Assembly: GCF_022695985.1 (NCBI RefSeq)
Contig: NZ_JAAPBF010000021.1
Span: 1-61,996 of the forward strand
Direction: 5' to 3'
DNA length: 61,996 nt
Origin: Streptomyces sp. NP-1717
GTDB lineage: Bacteria > Actinomycetota > Actinomycetes > Streptomycetales > Streptomycetaceae
Shown: positions 37,933 to 45,964 of the stretch, in pieces
Numbering within the stretch: the stretch's first letter is position 1
Layout: every line of letters begins with the position of its first letter
The notes under the pieces: generated by a model
The model's input: only the letters and a program-made list of their open reading frames with translations
Database searches by the model: none
Told to the model about the DNA's origin: nothing
Position numbers and translations under genes: made by a program

Positions 37933-39003
37933 TCAGGGGCAGCCGCAGCTGGCGCGGTGGGCCACCGAGACCGGGAGCATCAGGGAGACCGGGTCGCGGG
38001 CCGGGTCGGCGAGGCGCTGGATCAGCAGTTCCACCGCCTCCTCGCCCAGGCGGCGCATCGGCTGGCGGACCGTCGTCAGGGAGGGCCGCACGATCCGGCT
38101 CATCGGGATGCCGTCGAAGCCGGTCACCGCGATGTCGTCGGGCACCCGCACCCCGCGCCGTTCCAGCGCGTGCAGCGCGCCGATCGCCATCTGGTCGTTG
38201 GCGAAGAGGATGGCCTGCGGCCGCTCGTGCCCGGTGGCGCGGTCCATGAGCGCGTCGGTCGTCCGTTCGCCCTCGGCCTGCGTCATCATCTCGGCGCGCA
38301 GGTCCGGCTCGTCGGCCACCGGGAGGCCCGCCTCACGGCAGGCCTCCTGGTAGCCCCGGAACCGCGCCTGCGCGTCCGGTGATTCCCGCAGACCGCCCAC
38401 GAAGGCCAGCCGGCGCAGCCCATGGTCGCGGATGAGATGACGGGCCAGCTCCCGCTCCCCGTCGGAGTTCGCCACCTCGATGTGGTCGAGGTGGTCGATC
38501 TCGCGCGGCCCGGCGAGCATCACCACCGGCAGCCGCCGCGAGATGACCTCGAGGTCCTCGGTGGGCACGGTCCTCGCCAGTACGGCGAACCCGTCCACCC
38601 GTCCCGCGACCTTGGCGACCAGGCTCTCCGGCCCGCCCACCAGCGAGGCGGCGATCAGCAGCGCGTAGCCGTGCCGCCGTGCCGCCCGTTCCATACCGCG
38701 GATGATCTGGTCGGAGTAGAGCATCACGGCGGAGTCGTCGGCCTCGGCGTCCGCCCCGGCCTCCGCGTCGGTCTCGGCGTCCGGGTCCGCGTAGTCCGGG
38801 AAACAGAGTCCGAGGATGCCCGTGGTCCGGCTGGCCAGCCCGCGGGCGTTCCCGCTCGGTACGTAGCCGAGGGCGCGGGCCGCCTTCAGCACGCGGTCCC
38901 GGGTCTGGGCGCGTACGGAGTCCGGATTGCGGTAGACGCGCGAAACCGTCGCAATGGAGACGCCGGAGCGCTCGGCGACGTCGTACACCGTGGGGGCACT
39001 CAC
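37933..39003 (-). CDS. LacI-family transcriptional repressor
   Basis: A 356-residue regulator. The helix-turn-helix is TVYDVAERSGVSIATVSRVYRNP (5-27), with hinge helix GNARGLASRTTG (51-62), then a periplasmic-binding-protein-like effector domain ending in a CGCP tail. The GTG at 39003 has only a weak ribosome site. The first effector-domain strand is followed by an unusual acidic Asp/Ala/Glu insertion (about residues 72-92) before MLYSDQIIRGME. Candidate operators lie at 36609-36639 (importer) and 39170-39183 (its own upstream region), so it probably represses the carbohydrate locus until a sugar binds. Confidence 0.92.
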   Translation of the reverse strand: MSAPTVYDVAERSGVSIATVSRVYRNPDSVRAQTRDRVLKAARALGYVPSGNARGLASRTTGILGLCFPDYADPDAETDAEAGADAEADDSAVMLYSDQIIRGMERAARRHGYALLIAASLVGGPESLVAKVAGRVDGFAVLARTVPTEDLEVISRRLPVVMLAGPREIDHLDHIEVANSDGERELARHLIRDHGLRRLAFVGGLRESPDAQARFRGYQEACREAGLPVADEPDLRAEMMTQAEGERTTDALMDRATGHERPQAILFANDQMAIGALHALERRGVRVPDDIAVTGFDGIPMSRIVRPSLTTVRQPMRRLGEEAVELLIQRLADPARDPVSLMLPVSVAHRASCGCP

Positions 39004-39055
39004 CCGATCCGACCATCCGCTCTCGCCGCTGTGACTTCTGACTGGTCATGCACCG

Positions 39056-39157
39056 CGTTCGAAGTCAGCCGGTCAGGAGCCACCCCGCTCGGCGTCGCTC
39101 CGTCCGGAGCCACCCCGTTCGAAGTCGCCCCGCTCCTCCTGGCCACATTCTCCCCGT
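39056..39157. repeat. Short imperfect direct repeats upstream of lacI
   Basis: GGAGCCACCCCG occurs twice about 33 bases apart, each followed by a T-C-G and a GTCGC/GTCGC-type end, and GTTCGAAGTC also occurs twice (near 39057 and 39118). The unit of about 30 bases is repeated with changes. It lies in the 177-base gap between the lacI start and the exporter stop. I see no gene in the gap; its use is unknown. Confidence 0.4.
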
Positions 39158-39169
39158 CCACGCCCGCTG

Positions 39170-39183
39170 TGTAAGCGCATTCA
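39170..39183. promoter_or_regulatory. Second LacI-type operator, upstream of lacI
   Basis: TGTAAGCGCATTCA matches the operator core at 36624-36637 in 13 of 14 positions. It lies 167 bases upstream of the lacI start and its last bases overlap the stop codon of the MFS gene. Autoregulation of lacI is the simplest reading. Confidence 0.55.
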
Positions 39184-40833
39184 CTCTAGGACGCCGGTCT
39201 GTGCAGGAGCAAGGTCGCCCCCCTCGGGGCCGCCCCCGGCCTTGCTCGTGGCCCTCCCCGCCGTGCCCCGCAGCACCACGGACGAGAAGAGCGCGGCCGC
39301 CGCCATGACGACCGCGGCGCCGACCGACGCCAGTCCCATCCCGTGCGAGAACGCGTCCCGCGCCGCCGCCAGCACACTGTCGCCCGCCTCGGCCGGGAGC
39401 CGTGCCGCCGCGGCGGCGGCGCCGCCCAGCGTCTCCCGTACCGCGTCCGCCTCGCCGCCCGGCAGCGCGGCGGTGACATCGGCCGGCAGGGCGTCGGCCA
39501 TCTCCCGGCTGTAGACCGCGGCCCCGACCGAGCCGAGGACGGCCATCCCCAGCGCCCCGCCCAGTTCCTGGCCCGATTCGAGTACGGCCGCGGCCGAGCC
39601 CGCGCGCTCCGGCGGGGCGGCGCCGATGGCGAGTTCGTTGGCGAGGGTCATGGCGGCGACCAGACCGCCCACATAGAGGGCGCCCGCCGAGAGGCAGAAC
39701 CAGAGCGCCGAGTCCGTACGGATCTGGGTCAGCCAGGAGAAGCCGGCCGCCGCGACGACGAAGCCGCCGCCCATGACGTACGCGCGGTCGACTCGCTGCG
39801 CGAGCATCGCCGCCGCCGGCGCCGCCACGATCACGCCCGACGCCGGCACGAGGCTCCACAGCGCGGCCTCGAAGGGGCTCAGCCCTTGCACGGACTGGAG
39901 GTACTGGGTGAGGAAGACCGCCATGCCCACCGTCGCGAACATCGCGAGCACGTTCGCGAACACCGGCCCGCCGAAAGCCCGCCGTCCCAGCAGTTCGAGG
40001 TCGATCATCGGGTGGGCGAGGCGCTTCTGGCGGCGTACGAAGACATACCCGAGCGCCAGCCCCACGACGACGGCGAGGGCGGGGACCGGAGCGAATCCGT
40101 GCCGGGCCCACTCCTTGATGCCGTAGATGACGGTGAGCAGAGCGGCGAGCGAGAGTGCGGCGCTCACCAGGTCGAACGGTTCACGCTCCCCTTCACGTGC
40201 CCCCGCACGCGCCCCCTCGGTTCCCCCCTGGCTGTCGGATTCCGTCCGGGACTCCGGTACCAGGAACGGCACCAGCACCAGCAGCAGCACCATCGCGGGC
40301 AGGTTGATCAGGAAGACCGAACCCCACCAGAAGTGTTCGAGCAGCAGCCCGCTGACCACCGGCCCGAGCGAGATGCCGGTGGTCATGACGCCCGTCCAGA
40401 TCGTCACGGCCCGGCCCCGCTGCTTCGCGTCGTGGAAGAGGTTGCGGATCAGCGCGAGTGTCGACGGCATGAGGGCGGCGCCGCCGAGCCCGAGCAGCGC
40501 GCGGACGCCGATCAGCGCGTCGGCCGAGTGCGCGTACGCGGCGGCGACCGAGGCGGCGCCGAAGACCGCCGCGCCCGCGAGCACCAGTTTGCGCCGGCCG
40601 ATGCTGTCGCCGAGCGCGCCCATGGTGATGAGCAGCCCGGCGAGTACGAAGCCGTACATGTCCAGGATCCACAACTGCTGGGTGGCGCTGGGCTCCAGAT
40701 CCTGACTGACGAACGGGATCGCGAAGTACAGGATCGAGATGTCCATCGAGACGAGAAGCAGCGGCAGCATCAGGACGCCGAGGGCGATCCATTCCTTGCG
40801 GCCCGCGAGGCCGGGTGTGTGTGAGTTCTCCAT
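39181..40833 (-). CDS. MFS exporter, DHA2 (14-TM) type
   Basis: A 550-residue drug:H+ antiporter-like protein of the DHA2 group with about 14 hydrophobic segments. Motif A is GALGDSIGRRKLVLAG (about 67-82), motif C-like GISLGPVVSGLLLEHFWW (about 148-165), and the first helix has MDISILYFAIPF. A charged, Gly-rich cytoplasmic loop interrupts the middle. The ATG at 40833 (MENSHTPGLAGRKEW) has no ribosome site. The gene is divergent from the GntR-TetR fusion regulator, which with the mirrored operators at 40878-40936 suggests inducible export of a toxic compound. Confidence 0.92.
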   Translation of the reverse strand: MENSHTPGLAGRKEWIALGVLMLPLLLVSMDISILYFAIPFVSQDLEPSATQQLWILDMYGFVLAGLLITMGALGDSIGRRKLVLAGAAVFGAASVAAAYAHSADALIGVRALLGLGGAALMPSTLALIRNLFHDAKQRGRAVTIWTGVMTTGISLGPVVSGLLLEHFWWGSVFLINLPAMVLLLVLVPFLVPESRTESDSQGGTEGARAGAREGEREPFDLVSAALSLAALLTVIYGIKEWARHGFAPVPALAVVVGLALGYVFVRRQKRLAHPMIDLELLGRRAFGGPVFANVLAMFATVGMAVFLTQYLQSVQGLSPFEAALWSLVPASGVIVAAPAAAMLAQRVDRAYVMGGGFVVAAAGFSWLTQIRTDSALWFCLSAGALYVGGLVAAMTLANELAIGAAPPERAGSAAAVLESGQELGGALGMAVLGSVGAAVYSREMADALPADVTAALPGGEADAVRETLGGAAAAAARLPAEAGDSVLAAARDAFSHGMGLASVGAAVVMAAAALFSSVVLRGTAGRATSKAGGGPEGGDLAPAQTGVLE

Positions 40834-40877
40834 GCCCGGTACGTAATCGGCTCCGCGCGTACGCGGCAAACAGCTCC

Positions 40878-40936
40878 CTAGTGCACTTCCCTCGAAGCCC
40901 TGCTCACAACGGGACTTGGCGTCCTGAGTGCACTAG
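40878..40936. promoter_or_regulatory. Mirrored 10-bp operators in the exporter/regulator divergent promoter
   Basis: CTAGTGCACT (40878-40887) and AGTGCACTAG (40927-40936) are exact reverse complements, and each contains the palindrome AGTGCACT. They face opposite genes: the right copy directly abuts the TACGGT -10 (40937-40942) of the leaderless regulator gene, and the left copy is 45 bases upstream of the exporter start. Binding by the fusion regulator would repress both. Confidence 0.65.
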
Positions 40937-40949
40937 TACGGTAGGGGCC

Positions 40950-41882
40950 GTGACAGTCGATCCGCCCTACCTCGACCCGCCCTATCTCCGTATCGCGGCC
41001 GAACTCCGCCGCCGTATCGCCTCCGGGGAACTCGCCCCCGGCGACCGCGTGCCGTCCACCCGCCGCATCACCCAGGAGTGGGGTGTCGCGATGGCGACCG
41101 CCAGCAAGGCGCTCGCCGCTCTCAACCAGGAGGGTCTGGTACGGGCGGTGCCCGGCGTCGGCACGGTGGTCGCGGAGCCCGACCGCTCCGCCGGGCGCGG
41201 CACGTCTCCCCTCCAGGGCCTCAGCCGCGATCGCGTCGTGCGCGCGGCCATCGCGCTCGCGGACGCCGAGGGGCTGGGCGCGCTGTCGATGCGGCGCGTG
41301 GCGACGGAGTTCGGTACATCCACGATGGCGCTGTACCGCCATGTCCCCAGCAAGGGTGAGCTGGTGCGCCTGATGTCCGAGGCGGTGTTCAGCGGCGGGC
41401 CCACGGGGCCCGAGCCGGCCGGCTGGCGCCCACGGCTGACACGGGAGGTGCGGTGGCTGTGGAGCCAGTACGAGCGCCATCCCTGGCTGGCCCGCGCCAT
41501 GGCCGGACTGACCCGGCCGCTGGCCTCACCGCACGCGATGAGTTACACGGAGCGGACGCTGGGCACGCTGCGCGGGCTCGGTCTCACTCCGTACGGAATG
41601 ATCCACACCCATCTCGCCCTGCTCGGCTACGCCCAGGGCGTCGCGATGGCGGTCGAGTTGGAGTCGCAGGCGCGGCAGGACACGGGGATGACGGCCGACG
41701 AGTGGATGGCCGCCAACGAGACCCGCGTGGATTCGATCCAGCTCACCGGTGAGTATCCGGTGCTGACGACGATCTTCGGGGACGGCGAGTTCGACCTCGA
41801 ACTCGGCGCGCTCTTCGAGTTCGGGCTCGAACGGATGCTGGACGGCATCGAGTCGCTGATCGAGCGGTCGCGCGAACGGTAG
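40950..41882 (+). CDS. GntR-TetR fusion transcriptional regulator
   Basis: A 310-residue protein with two DNA-binding domains. A GntR-type winged helix (about 10-75; YLRIAAELRRRIASGELAPGDRVPS...GVGTVV) is joined by a short Gly/Ser linker to a TetR helix-turn-helix (about 95-140; ALSMRRVATEFGTSTMALYRHVPSKGEL) and a TetR-type C-terminal ligand domain (about 150-305). The GTG at 40950 follows TACGGT by exactly 7 bases and has no ribosome site, so the mRNA is probably leaderless. It probably represses the divergent MFS gene. This architecture occurs in other actinomycetes; how the two DNA-binding parts cooperate is not known to me. Confidence 0.9.
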   Translation: MTVDPPYLDPPYLRIAAELRRRIASGELAPGDRVPSTRRITQEWGVAMATASKALAALNQEGLVRAVPGVGTVVAEPDRSAGRGTSPLQGLSRDRVVRAAIALADAEGLGALSMRRVATEFGTSTMALYRHVPSKGELVRLMSEAVFSGGPTGPEPAGWRPRLTREVRWLWSQYERHPWLARAMAGLTRPLASPHAMSYTERTLGTLRGLGLTPYGMIHTHLALLGYAQGVAMAVELESQARQDTGMTADEWMAANETRVDSIQLTGEYPVLTTIFGDGEFDLELGALFEFGLERMLDGIESLIERSRER

Positions 41883-41894
41883 GGAGAAGGGCGG

Positions 41895-41930
41895 GGGCGC
41901 CGGACGGAGCGCGGTGTCCGTCCGGCGCCC
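41895..41930. terminator. Bidirectional terminator, 14-bp perfect stem
   Basis: GGGCGCCGGACGGA (41895-41908) pairs perfectly with TCCGTCCGGCGCCC (41917-41930) over an 8-base loop, between the convergent regulator and sdhB genes (12 and 5 bases from the stops). Confidence 0.88.
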
Positions 41931-41935
41931 GTCGC

Positions 41936-42820
41936 TCAACTGCTCGTGCGGCGGCGGATCTTGTCGCCGAGCCAGACCAGCGGGTCGTACTTCTTGTCCG
42001 CCACCCGTTCCTTCAGCGGGATCAGCGCGTTGTCCGTGATCTTGATGTTCTCGGGACAGACCTCCGTGCAGCACTTGGTGATGTTGCAGTAGCCGAGCCC
42101 GTGCTCGTCCTGCGCGGTCCGCTTGCGGTCGAGACCGGTCTCATCGGCCCCGTCCAGCGGGTGCATGTCCAGCTCCGCGACCCGCATCAGGAAGCGCGGC
42201 CCGGCGAACGAGGTCTTGTTCTCCTCGTGGTCCCGGACCACGTGACAGGTGTCCTGGCACAGGAAGCACTCGATGCACTTGCGGAACTCCTGCGAGCGCT
42301 CCACGTCCACCTGCTGCATCCGGTACTCGCCCGCCGCGACGCCCGGTGGCGGTACGAACGCCGGTACCTCCCGTGCCTTCTGGTAGTTGAAGGACACGTC
42401 CGTCACCAGGTCCCTGACGACGGGGAAGGCCCGCAGCGGGGTGACGGTGATCGTCTCCTCGCGGCTGAACGTGGACATCCGCGTCATGCAGAGCAGCCGC
42501 GGACGGCCGTTGATCTCCGCGCTGCACGAACCGCACTTGCCCGCCTTGCAGTTCCAGCGCACCGCCAGGTCCGACGCCTGCGTTGCCTGGAGGCGGTGGA
42601 TGATGTCGAGGACGACCTCGCCCTCGTTCACCTCGACGGCGAAGTCCTTCAGATCGCCGCCCTCCGCGTCGCCCCGCCAGACCCTGAACTTCGCCTCGTA
42701 GGAGGTCGACGCGGTCGCCCCGGCCGACGGAGCCGGTGAGGCGGCGGGCGACGGGCTCGGTGACGGGACCTTGGCGGACGAGTCGGATGTGCTCGGAGTC
42801 GGAGTCGTGCTGGCACTCAC
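41936..42820 (-). CDS. sdhB: Succinate dehydrogenase iron-sulphur subunit (Sdh1 type)
   Basis: A 294-residue subunit that passes electrons from the flavoprotein to quinone. The [2Fe-2S] ligands are in WNCKAGKCGSCSAEI and RLLCM, and the [4Fe-4S]/[3Fe-4S] ligands in CIECFLCQDTC, YCNITKCCTEVCPENI. An N-terminal extension of about 38 Ser/Pro/Ala/Thr residues precedes the ferredoxin domain and is disordered. The GTG at 42820 has GAGGAG 8 bases upstream and overlaps the sdhA stop by four bases (GTGA), so the two are translationally coupled. Last gene of the operon. Confidence 0.95.
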   Translation of the reverse strand: MSASTTPTPSTSDSSAKVPSPSPSPAASPAPSAGATASTSYEAKFRVWRGDAEGGDLKDFAVEVNEGEVVLDIIHRLQATQASDLAVRWNCKAGKCGSCSAEINGRPRLLCMTRMSTFSREETITVTPLRAFPVVRDLVTDVSFNYQKAREVPAFVPPPGVAAGEYRMQQVDVERSQEFRKCIECFLCQDTCHVVRDHEENKTSFAGPRFLMRVAELDMHPLDGADETGLDRKRTAQDEHGLGYCNITKCCTEVCPENIKITDNALIPLKERVADKKYDPLVWLGDKIRRRTSS

Positions 42821-44739
42821 TCGTGAAGCTCCTCTTCGGCGAGGTACTTGACCAGCTCTTCCTTCTCGAAGAGGGCGAGCAGGTCGGGACGGATGGGCTC
42901 GGTCGTCTTCCGGGAGAGGCTGATCCGGCCGAGCGCGGGATCCACCGACGGATCGCGCGCCGAATCGCTGAGTTGGCAGTGCAGATTGACCCGGCGCCAG
43001 TCGAGAGCCATACCGGGCCAGTCCTCGCGGGTGTGGCCGCCACGGCTCTCCGTGCGCTCCAGCGCCGACAGGGCGATGCACTCGCTGACCAGCAGCATGT
43101 TCCGCAGGTCGATCGCGAGGTGCCAGCCGGGGTTGAACTGCCGGTGGCCCTCCACCCCGGCCCGGACCGCACGCGCGCGCAGCGTGCCCAGCTTCTCCAG
43201 CGCCTGCGCCATCTCGCCCTCTCGCCGGATGATGCCGACGAGGTCGTTCATCGTCTGCTGGAGCTCCTGATGGACGCTGTACGGGTTCTCCGGCGCGCCG
43301 CCCTCCGGTGCCTCGGCGCCGAACGGCCGCAGCGCCTCGGTGGCCGCCGCGTCGATCTGGTCCTCGTCGAGGACCGGCCGGGTCGTGAGCGCCGCCGCGT
43401 ACTCGGCCGCGTGCAGTCCCGCCCGCCGGCCGAAGACCAGCAGGTCGGAGAGCGAGTTGCCGCCCAGCCGGTTGGAGCCGTGCATACCGCCGGCGACCTC
43501 GCCGGCCGCGTAGAGACCGGGGACACCCACGGTGGCGGCGCTGTCGGAGTCGACGGCGATGCCGCCCATCACGTAGTGACAGGTGGGGCCGACCTCCATG
43601 GCCTCCGCCGTGATGTCGACGTCCGCCAGCTCCTTGAACTGGTGGTACATCGACGGCAGCCGGCGCTGGATGACGTCGGGCGTCATACGGGTCGACACGT
43701 CCAGGAACACACCGCCGTGCGGCGAGCCCCGGCCCGCCTTCACCTCGGAGTTGATGGCACGGGCCACCTCGTCACGGGGCAGCAGCTCGGGCGGGCGCCG
43801 GTTGTTGTCCGGGTCCTCGTACCAGCGGTCGCCCTCCGCCTCGGACTCCGCGTACTTCTCCTTGAAGACGTCCGGGATGTAGTCGAACATGAACCGCTTG
43901 CCGTCGGAGTTGCGCAGCACTCCGCCGTCGCCGCGCACCGACTCGGTGACGAGGATCCCCTTCACCGAGGGCGGCCAGACCATGCCCGTCGGGTGGAACT
44001 GCACGAACTCCATGTTCAGCAGCGGGGCACCGGCGAGCAGCGCCAGCGCGTGCCCGTCGCCCGTGTACTCCCAGGAGTTCGACGTCACCTTGAAGGACTT
44101 GCCGATACCGCCGGTCGCGAGGACGACGGCGGGCGCCTCCAGTACGAAGAAGCGGCCGGACTCGCGCTCGTAGCAGAACGTGCCCGAGACCCGGTCGCCC
44201 TCCTTCAGTACGGAGGTGACGGTGCACTCCTGGAAGACCTTCAACCGGGCTTCGTAGTCACCGAATTCACGGAAGTCCTCCTGCTGGAGGGCGACGATCT
44301 TCTGCTGGAGCGTACGGATCAGCTCCAGGCCGGTCCGGTCGCCGACGTGCGCGAGACGGGGATACTCGTGCCCGCCGAAGTTGCGCTGGGAGATCTTCCC
44401 GTCCGCCGTGCGGTCGAACAGCGCTCCCCAGGTCTCCAACTCCCAGACCCGGTCCGGCGCTTCCTGTGCGTGCAGCTCCGCCATCCGCCACTGGTTGAGG
44501 AACTTCCCGCCGCGCATGGTGTCGCGGAAGTGGACCTGCCAGTTGTCCCCGGAGTTCACATTGCCCATGGAGGCCGCGATACCGCCCTCGGCCATCACCG
44601 TATGGGCCTTGCCGAACAGTGACTTGCAGATGACAGCGGTACGGGCGCCACGCTCTCGCGCCTCGATGGCGGCCCGCAGACCCGCTCCGCCCGCGCCCAC
44701 CACCACGACGTCCCACTGCTCGCGTTCGAGTTGCGTCAT
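42817..44739 (-). CDS. sdhA: Succinate dehydrogenase flavoprotein subunit (Sdh1 type)
   Basis: A 640-residue FAD enzyme that oxidises succinate to fumarate. The dinucleotide-binding VVVVGAGGAGLRAAIEA is at 11-27, the covalent FAD histidine in GKAHTVMAEGG (His46), substrate residues in FVQFHPTGM and the GSNRLGGNSLSDLLVFGRRAG motif near 410-430. The C-terminal RGGHTREDWPG is conserved. Long-chain (about 640 residues) sequence and neighbours resemble mycobacterial Sdh1 rather than the usual sdhCDAB complex. The ATG at 44739 is preceded by GGGAG further upstream. It lies 21 bases downstream of sdhC. Confidence 0.96.
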   Translation of the reverse strand: MTQLEREQWDVVVVGAGGAGLRAAIEARERGARTAVICKSLFGKAHTVMAEGGIAASMGNVNSGDNWQVHFRDTMRGGKFLNQWRMAELHAQEAPDRVWELETWGALFDRTADGKISQRNFGGHEYPRLAHVGDRTGLELIRTLQQKIVALQQEDFREFGDYEARLKVFQECTVTSVLKEGDRVSGTFCYERESGRFFVLEAPAVVLATGGIGKSFKVTSNSWEYTGDGHALALLAGAPLLNMEFVQFHPTGMVWPPSVKGILVTESVRGDGGVLRNSDGKRFMFDYIPDVFKEKYAESEAEGDRWYEDPDNNRRPPELLPRDEVARAINSEVKAGRGSPHGGVFLDVSTRMTPDVIQRRLPSMYHQFKELADVDITAEAMEVGPTCHYVMGGIAVDSDSAATVGVPGLYAAGEVAGGMHGSNRLGGNSLSDLLVFGRRAGLHAAEYAAALTTRPVLDEDQIDAAATEALRPFGAEAPEGGAPENPYSVHQELQQTMNDLVGIIRREGEMAQALEKLGTLRARAVRAGVEGHRQFNPGWHLAIDLRNMLLVSECIALSALERTESRGGHTREDWPGMALDWRRVNLHCQLSDSARDPSVDPALGRISLSRKTTEPIRPDLLALFEKEELVKYLAEEELHE

Positions 44740-44760
44740 TGCTGAAGGCTCTCCCTAGCA

Positions 44761-45582
44761 CTAAAAGAGGCGCGGATCGTCGAAGACCCCGCTCGCGAGC
44801 AGATACACGTAGAAGTCGGCGAGGGCGACGCTGATCAAAGAGGCCCAGGCAAGCTGCATGTGACGGTGATTCAGCGTGCCTACCCAGCCCCACAGCCGGT
44901 AGCGCACCGGATGCTTGGAGAAGTGCTTCAGCTTGCCGCCGATGACATGGCGGCAGGAGTGGCAGGAGAGGGTGTACAGCCAGATCAGCACGATGTTGAC
45001 GACCATGATGATCGTGCCGAGGCCCATGTGGCCCCACTCGTAGTCCGAGTTGCGGAAGGCGAGCACCGTGTCCCACGTGAGGATGACCGCCACCAGGACG
45101 GCCGCGTAGAAGAAGTACCGGTGGAGGTTCTGCAGGAGCAGCGGGAAGCGGGTCTCGCCGGAGTACTTCTTGTGCGGTTCCGCCACGGCGCAGGCGGGCG
45201 GCGAGGCCCAGAAACTCCGGTAGTACGCCTTGCGGTAGTAGTAGCAGGTCATACGGAAGCCCAGCGGGAAGACCAGGATGATCAGCGCGGGGGACAGGCC
45301 CCACCAGCTGCCGAAGATCTCCCAGTTGGGACCGGCCTTCATGGGCTCGCAATTCTGCGCGAGGCAGGGCGAGTAGAACGGTGAGACGTAAGGCGCCGCG
45401 TAGTAGTGGGCGTTGCCGAACGCCCGCCAGGTCGAGTAGACGACGAAGGCGAGCAGTCCGGCCGCCGTGGCGGCGGGCGCCAGCCACCAGCGGTCGGTCC
45501 GCAGGTGGCGGGCGGCGATGGCGGCGCGCGACTTGTCGTGCACGCCCGTATTCAGTTGGGGTTCTTCCGTGCCTGTAGCCAA
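44761..45582 (-). CDS. sdhC: Succinate dehydrogenase membrane anchor (Sdh1-type SdhC)
   Basis: A 273-residue membrane subunit with five or so hydrophobic helices (for example WLAPAATAAGLLAFVVYSTW, LSPALIILVFPLGFRMTCYYY, FYAAVLVAVILTW, GTIIMVVNIVLIWLYTL). Cys207-His208-Ser-Cys210-Arg-His212 sits at the end of a helix, beside other conserved His and Cys residues (Cys113, Cys131, His137, His154). As I recall, mycobacterial Sdh1 was reported to hold a membrane-embedded Rieske-type [2Fe-2S] cluster, and these residues are candidates for it. The start is TTG 45582 with GGAG at 6 bases. It heads the sdhC-A-B operon, with no separate sdhD. Confidence 0.9.
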   Translation of the reverse strand: MATGTEEPQLNTGVHDKSRAAIAARHLRTDRWWLAPAATAAGLLAFVVYSTWRAFGNAHYYAAPYVSPFYSPCLAQNCEPMKAGPNWEIFGSWWGLSPALIILVFPLGFRMTCYYYRKAYYRSFWASPPACAVAEPHKKYSGETRFPLLLQNLHRYFFYAAVLVAVILTWDTVLAFRNSDYEWGHMGLGTIIMVVNIVLIWLYTLSCHSCRHVIGGKLKHFSKHPVRYRLWGWVGTLNHRHMQLAWASLISVALADFYVYLLASGVFDDPRLF

Positions 45583-45695
45583 CGAAAACTCCGTATGGAG
45601 ATGGAGTGGGATCGGGTGGGGGGTCGAAGGGCCGGGGCGGATGGTGCGGACGGTGCGGAGCGATGACAGGTGATTCCGTGCGGTGCGCGCCGGTG

Positions 45696-45725
45696 GCCGG
45701 GCGCGGTCGGGGCAGGGCGCCCGGC
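45696..45725 (-). terminator. Hairpin overlapping the stop of the coiled-coil gene
   Basis: GCCGGGCGC (45696-45704) pairs perfectly with GCGCCCGGC (45717-45725); the right arm includes the first base of the stop codon complement of the minus-strand 79-residue gene. It should end that transcript before sdhC. Confidence 0.65.
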
Positions 45726-45964
45726 TAGGGCGCGCGCCGGTTCCGCAGCCCCAGACCCTCGTCGTCCGAGTCCGTCCAAAGCGCCGCGTTGTAGGGCGCG
45801 TCGGGGATCGTGACCACTTCCGGACGATCCTTGGGCGTGGGCCTCGAAGGCGCGGCCGGTACGGCTTCGTTCAGCCGGCCGACCATCCGCTCCAGGTCCG
45901 CGACGCGTTGGACGAGTTCATCGATACGACGGTGGACTGCTGTCAGATCTTCCGGCTGGGACAT
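45725..45964 (-). CDS. Small coiled-coil protein of unknown function
   Basis: A 79-residue protein beginning MSQPEDLTAVHRRIDELVQRVADLERMVGRL, which is a short amphipathic coiled coil with leucine/valine heptads (residues 6-33), followed by a Pro-rich linker, the segment VVTIPDAPYNAALWTDSDDEG and a basic end. I recognise no named family but believe close copies occur in other streptomycetes. The ATG at 45964 has GAGGG 6 bases upstream. It is upstream of sdhC on the same strand but separated from it by a hairpin. Confidence 0.75.
   Translation of the reverse strand: MSQPEDLTAVHRRIDELVQRVADLERMVGRLNEAVPAAPSRPTPKDRPEVVTIPDAPYNAALWTDSDDEGLGLRNRRAP

Noticed and set aside
29816..39003. Natural-product biosynthetic cluster
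   Set aside because: The genes are importer, glycosidases, esterase and LacI regulator; there is no synthase, transferase or tailoring set.
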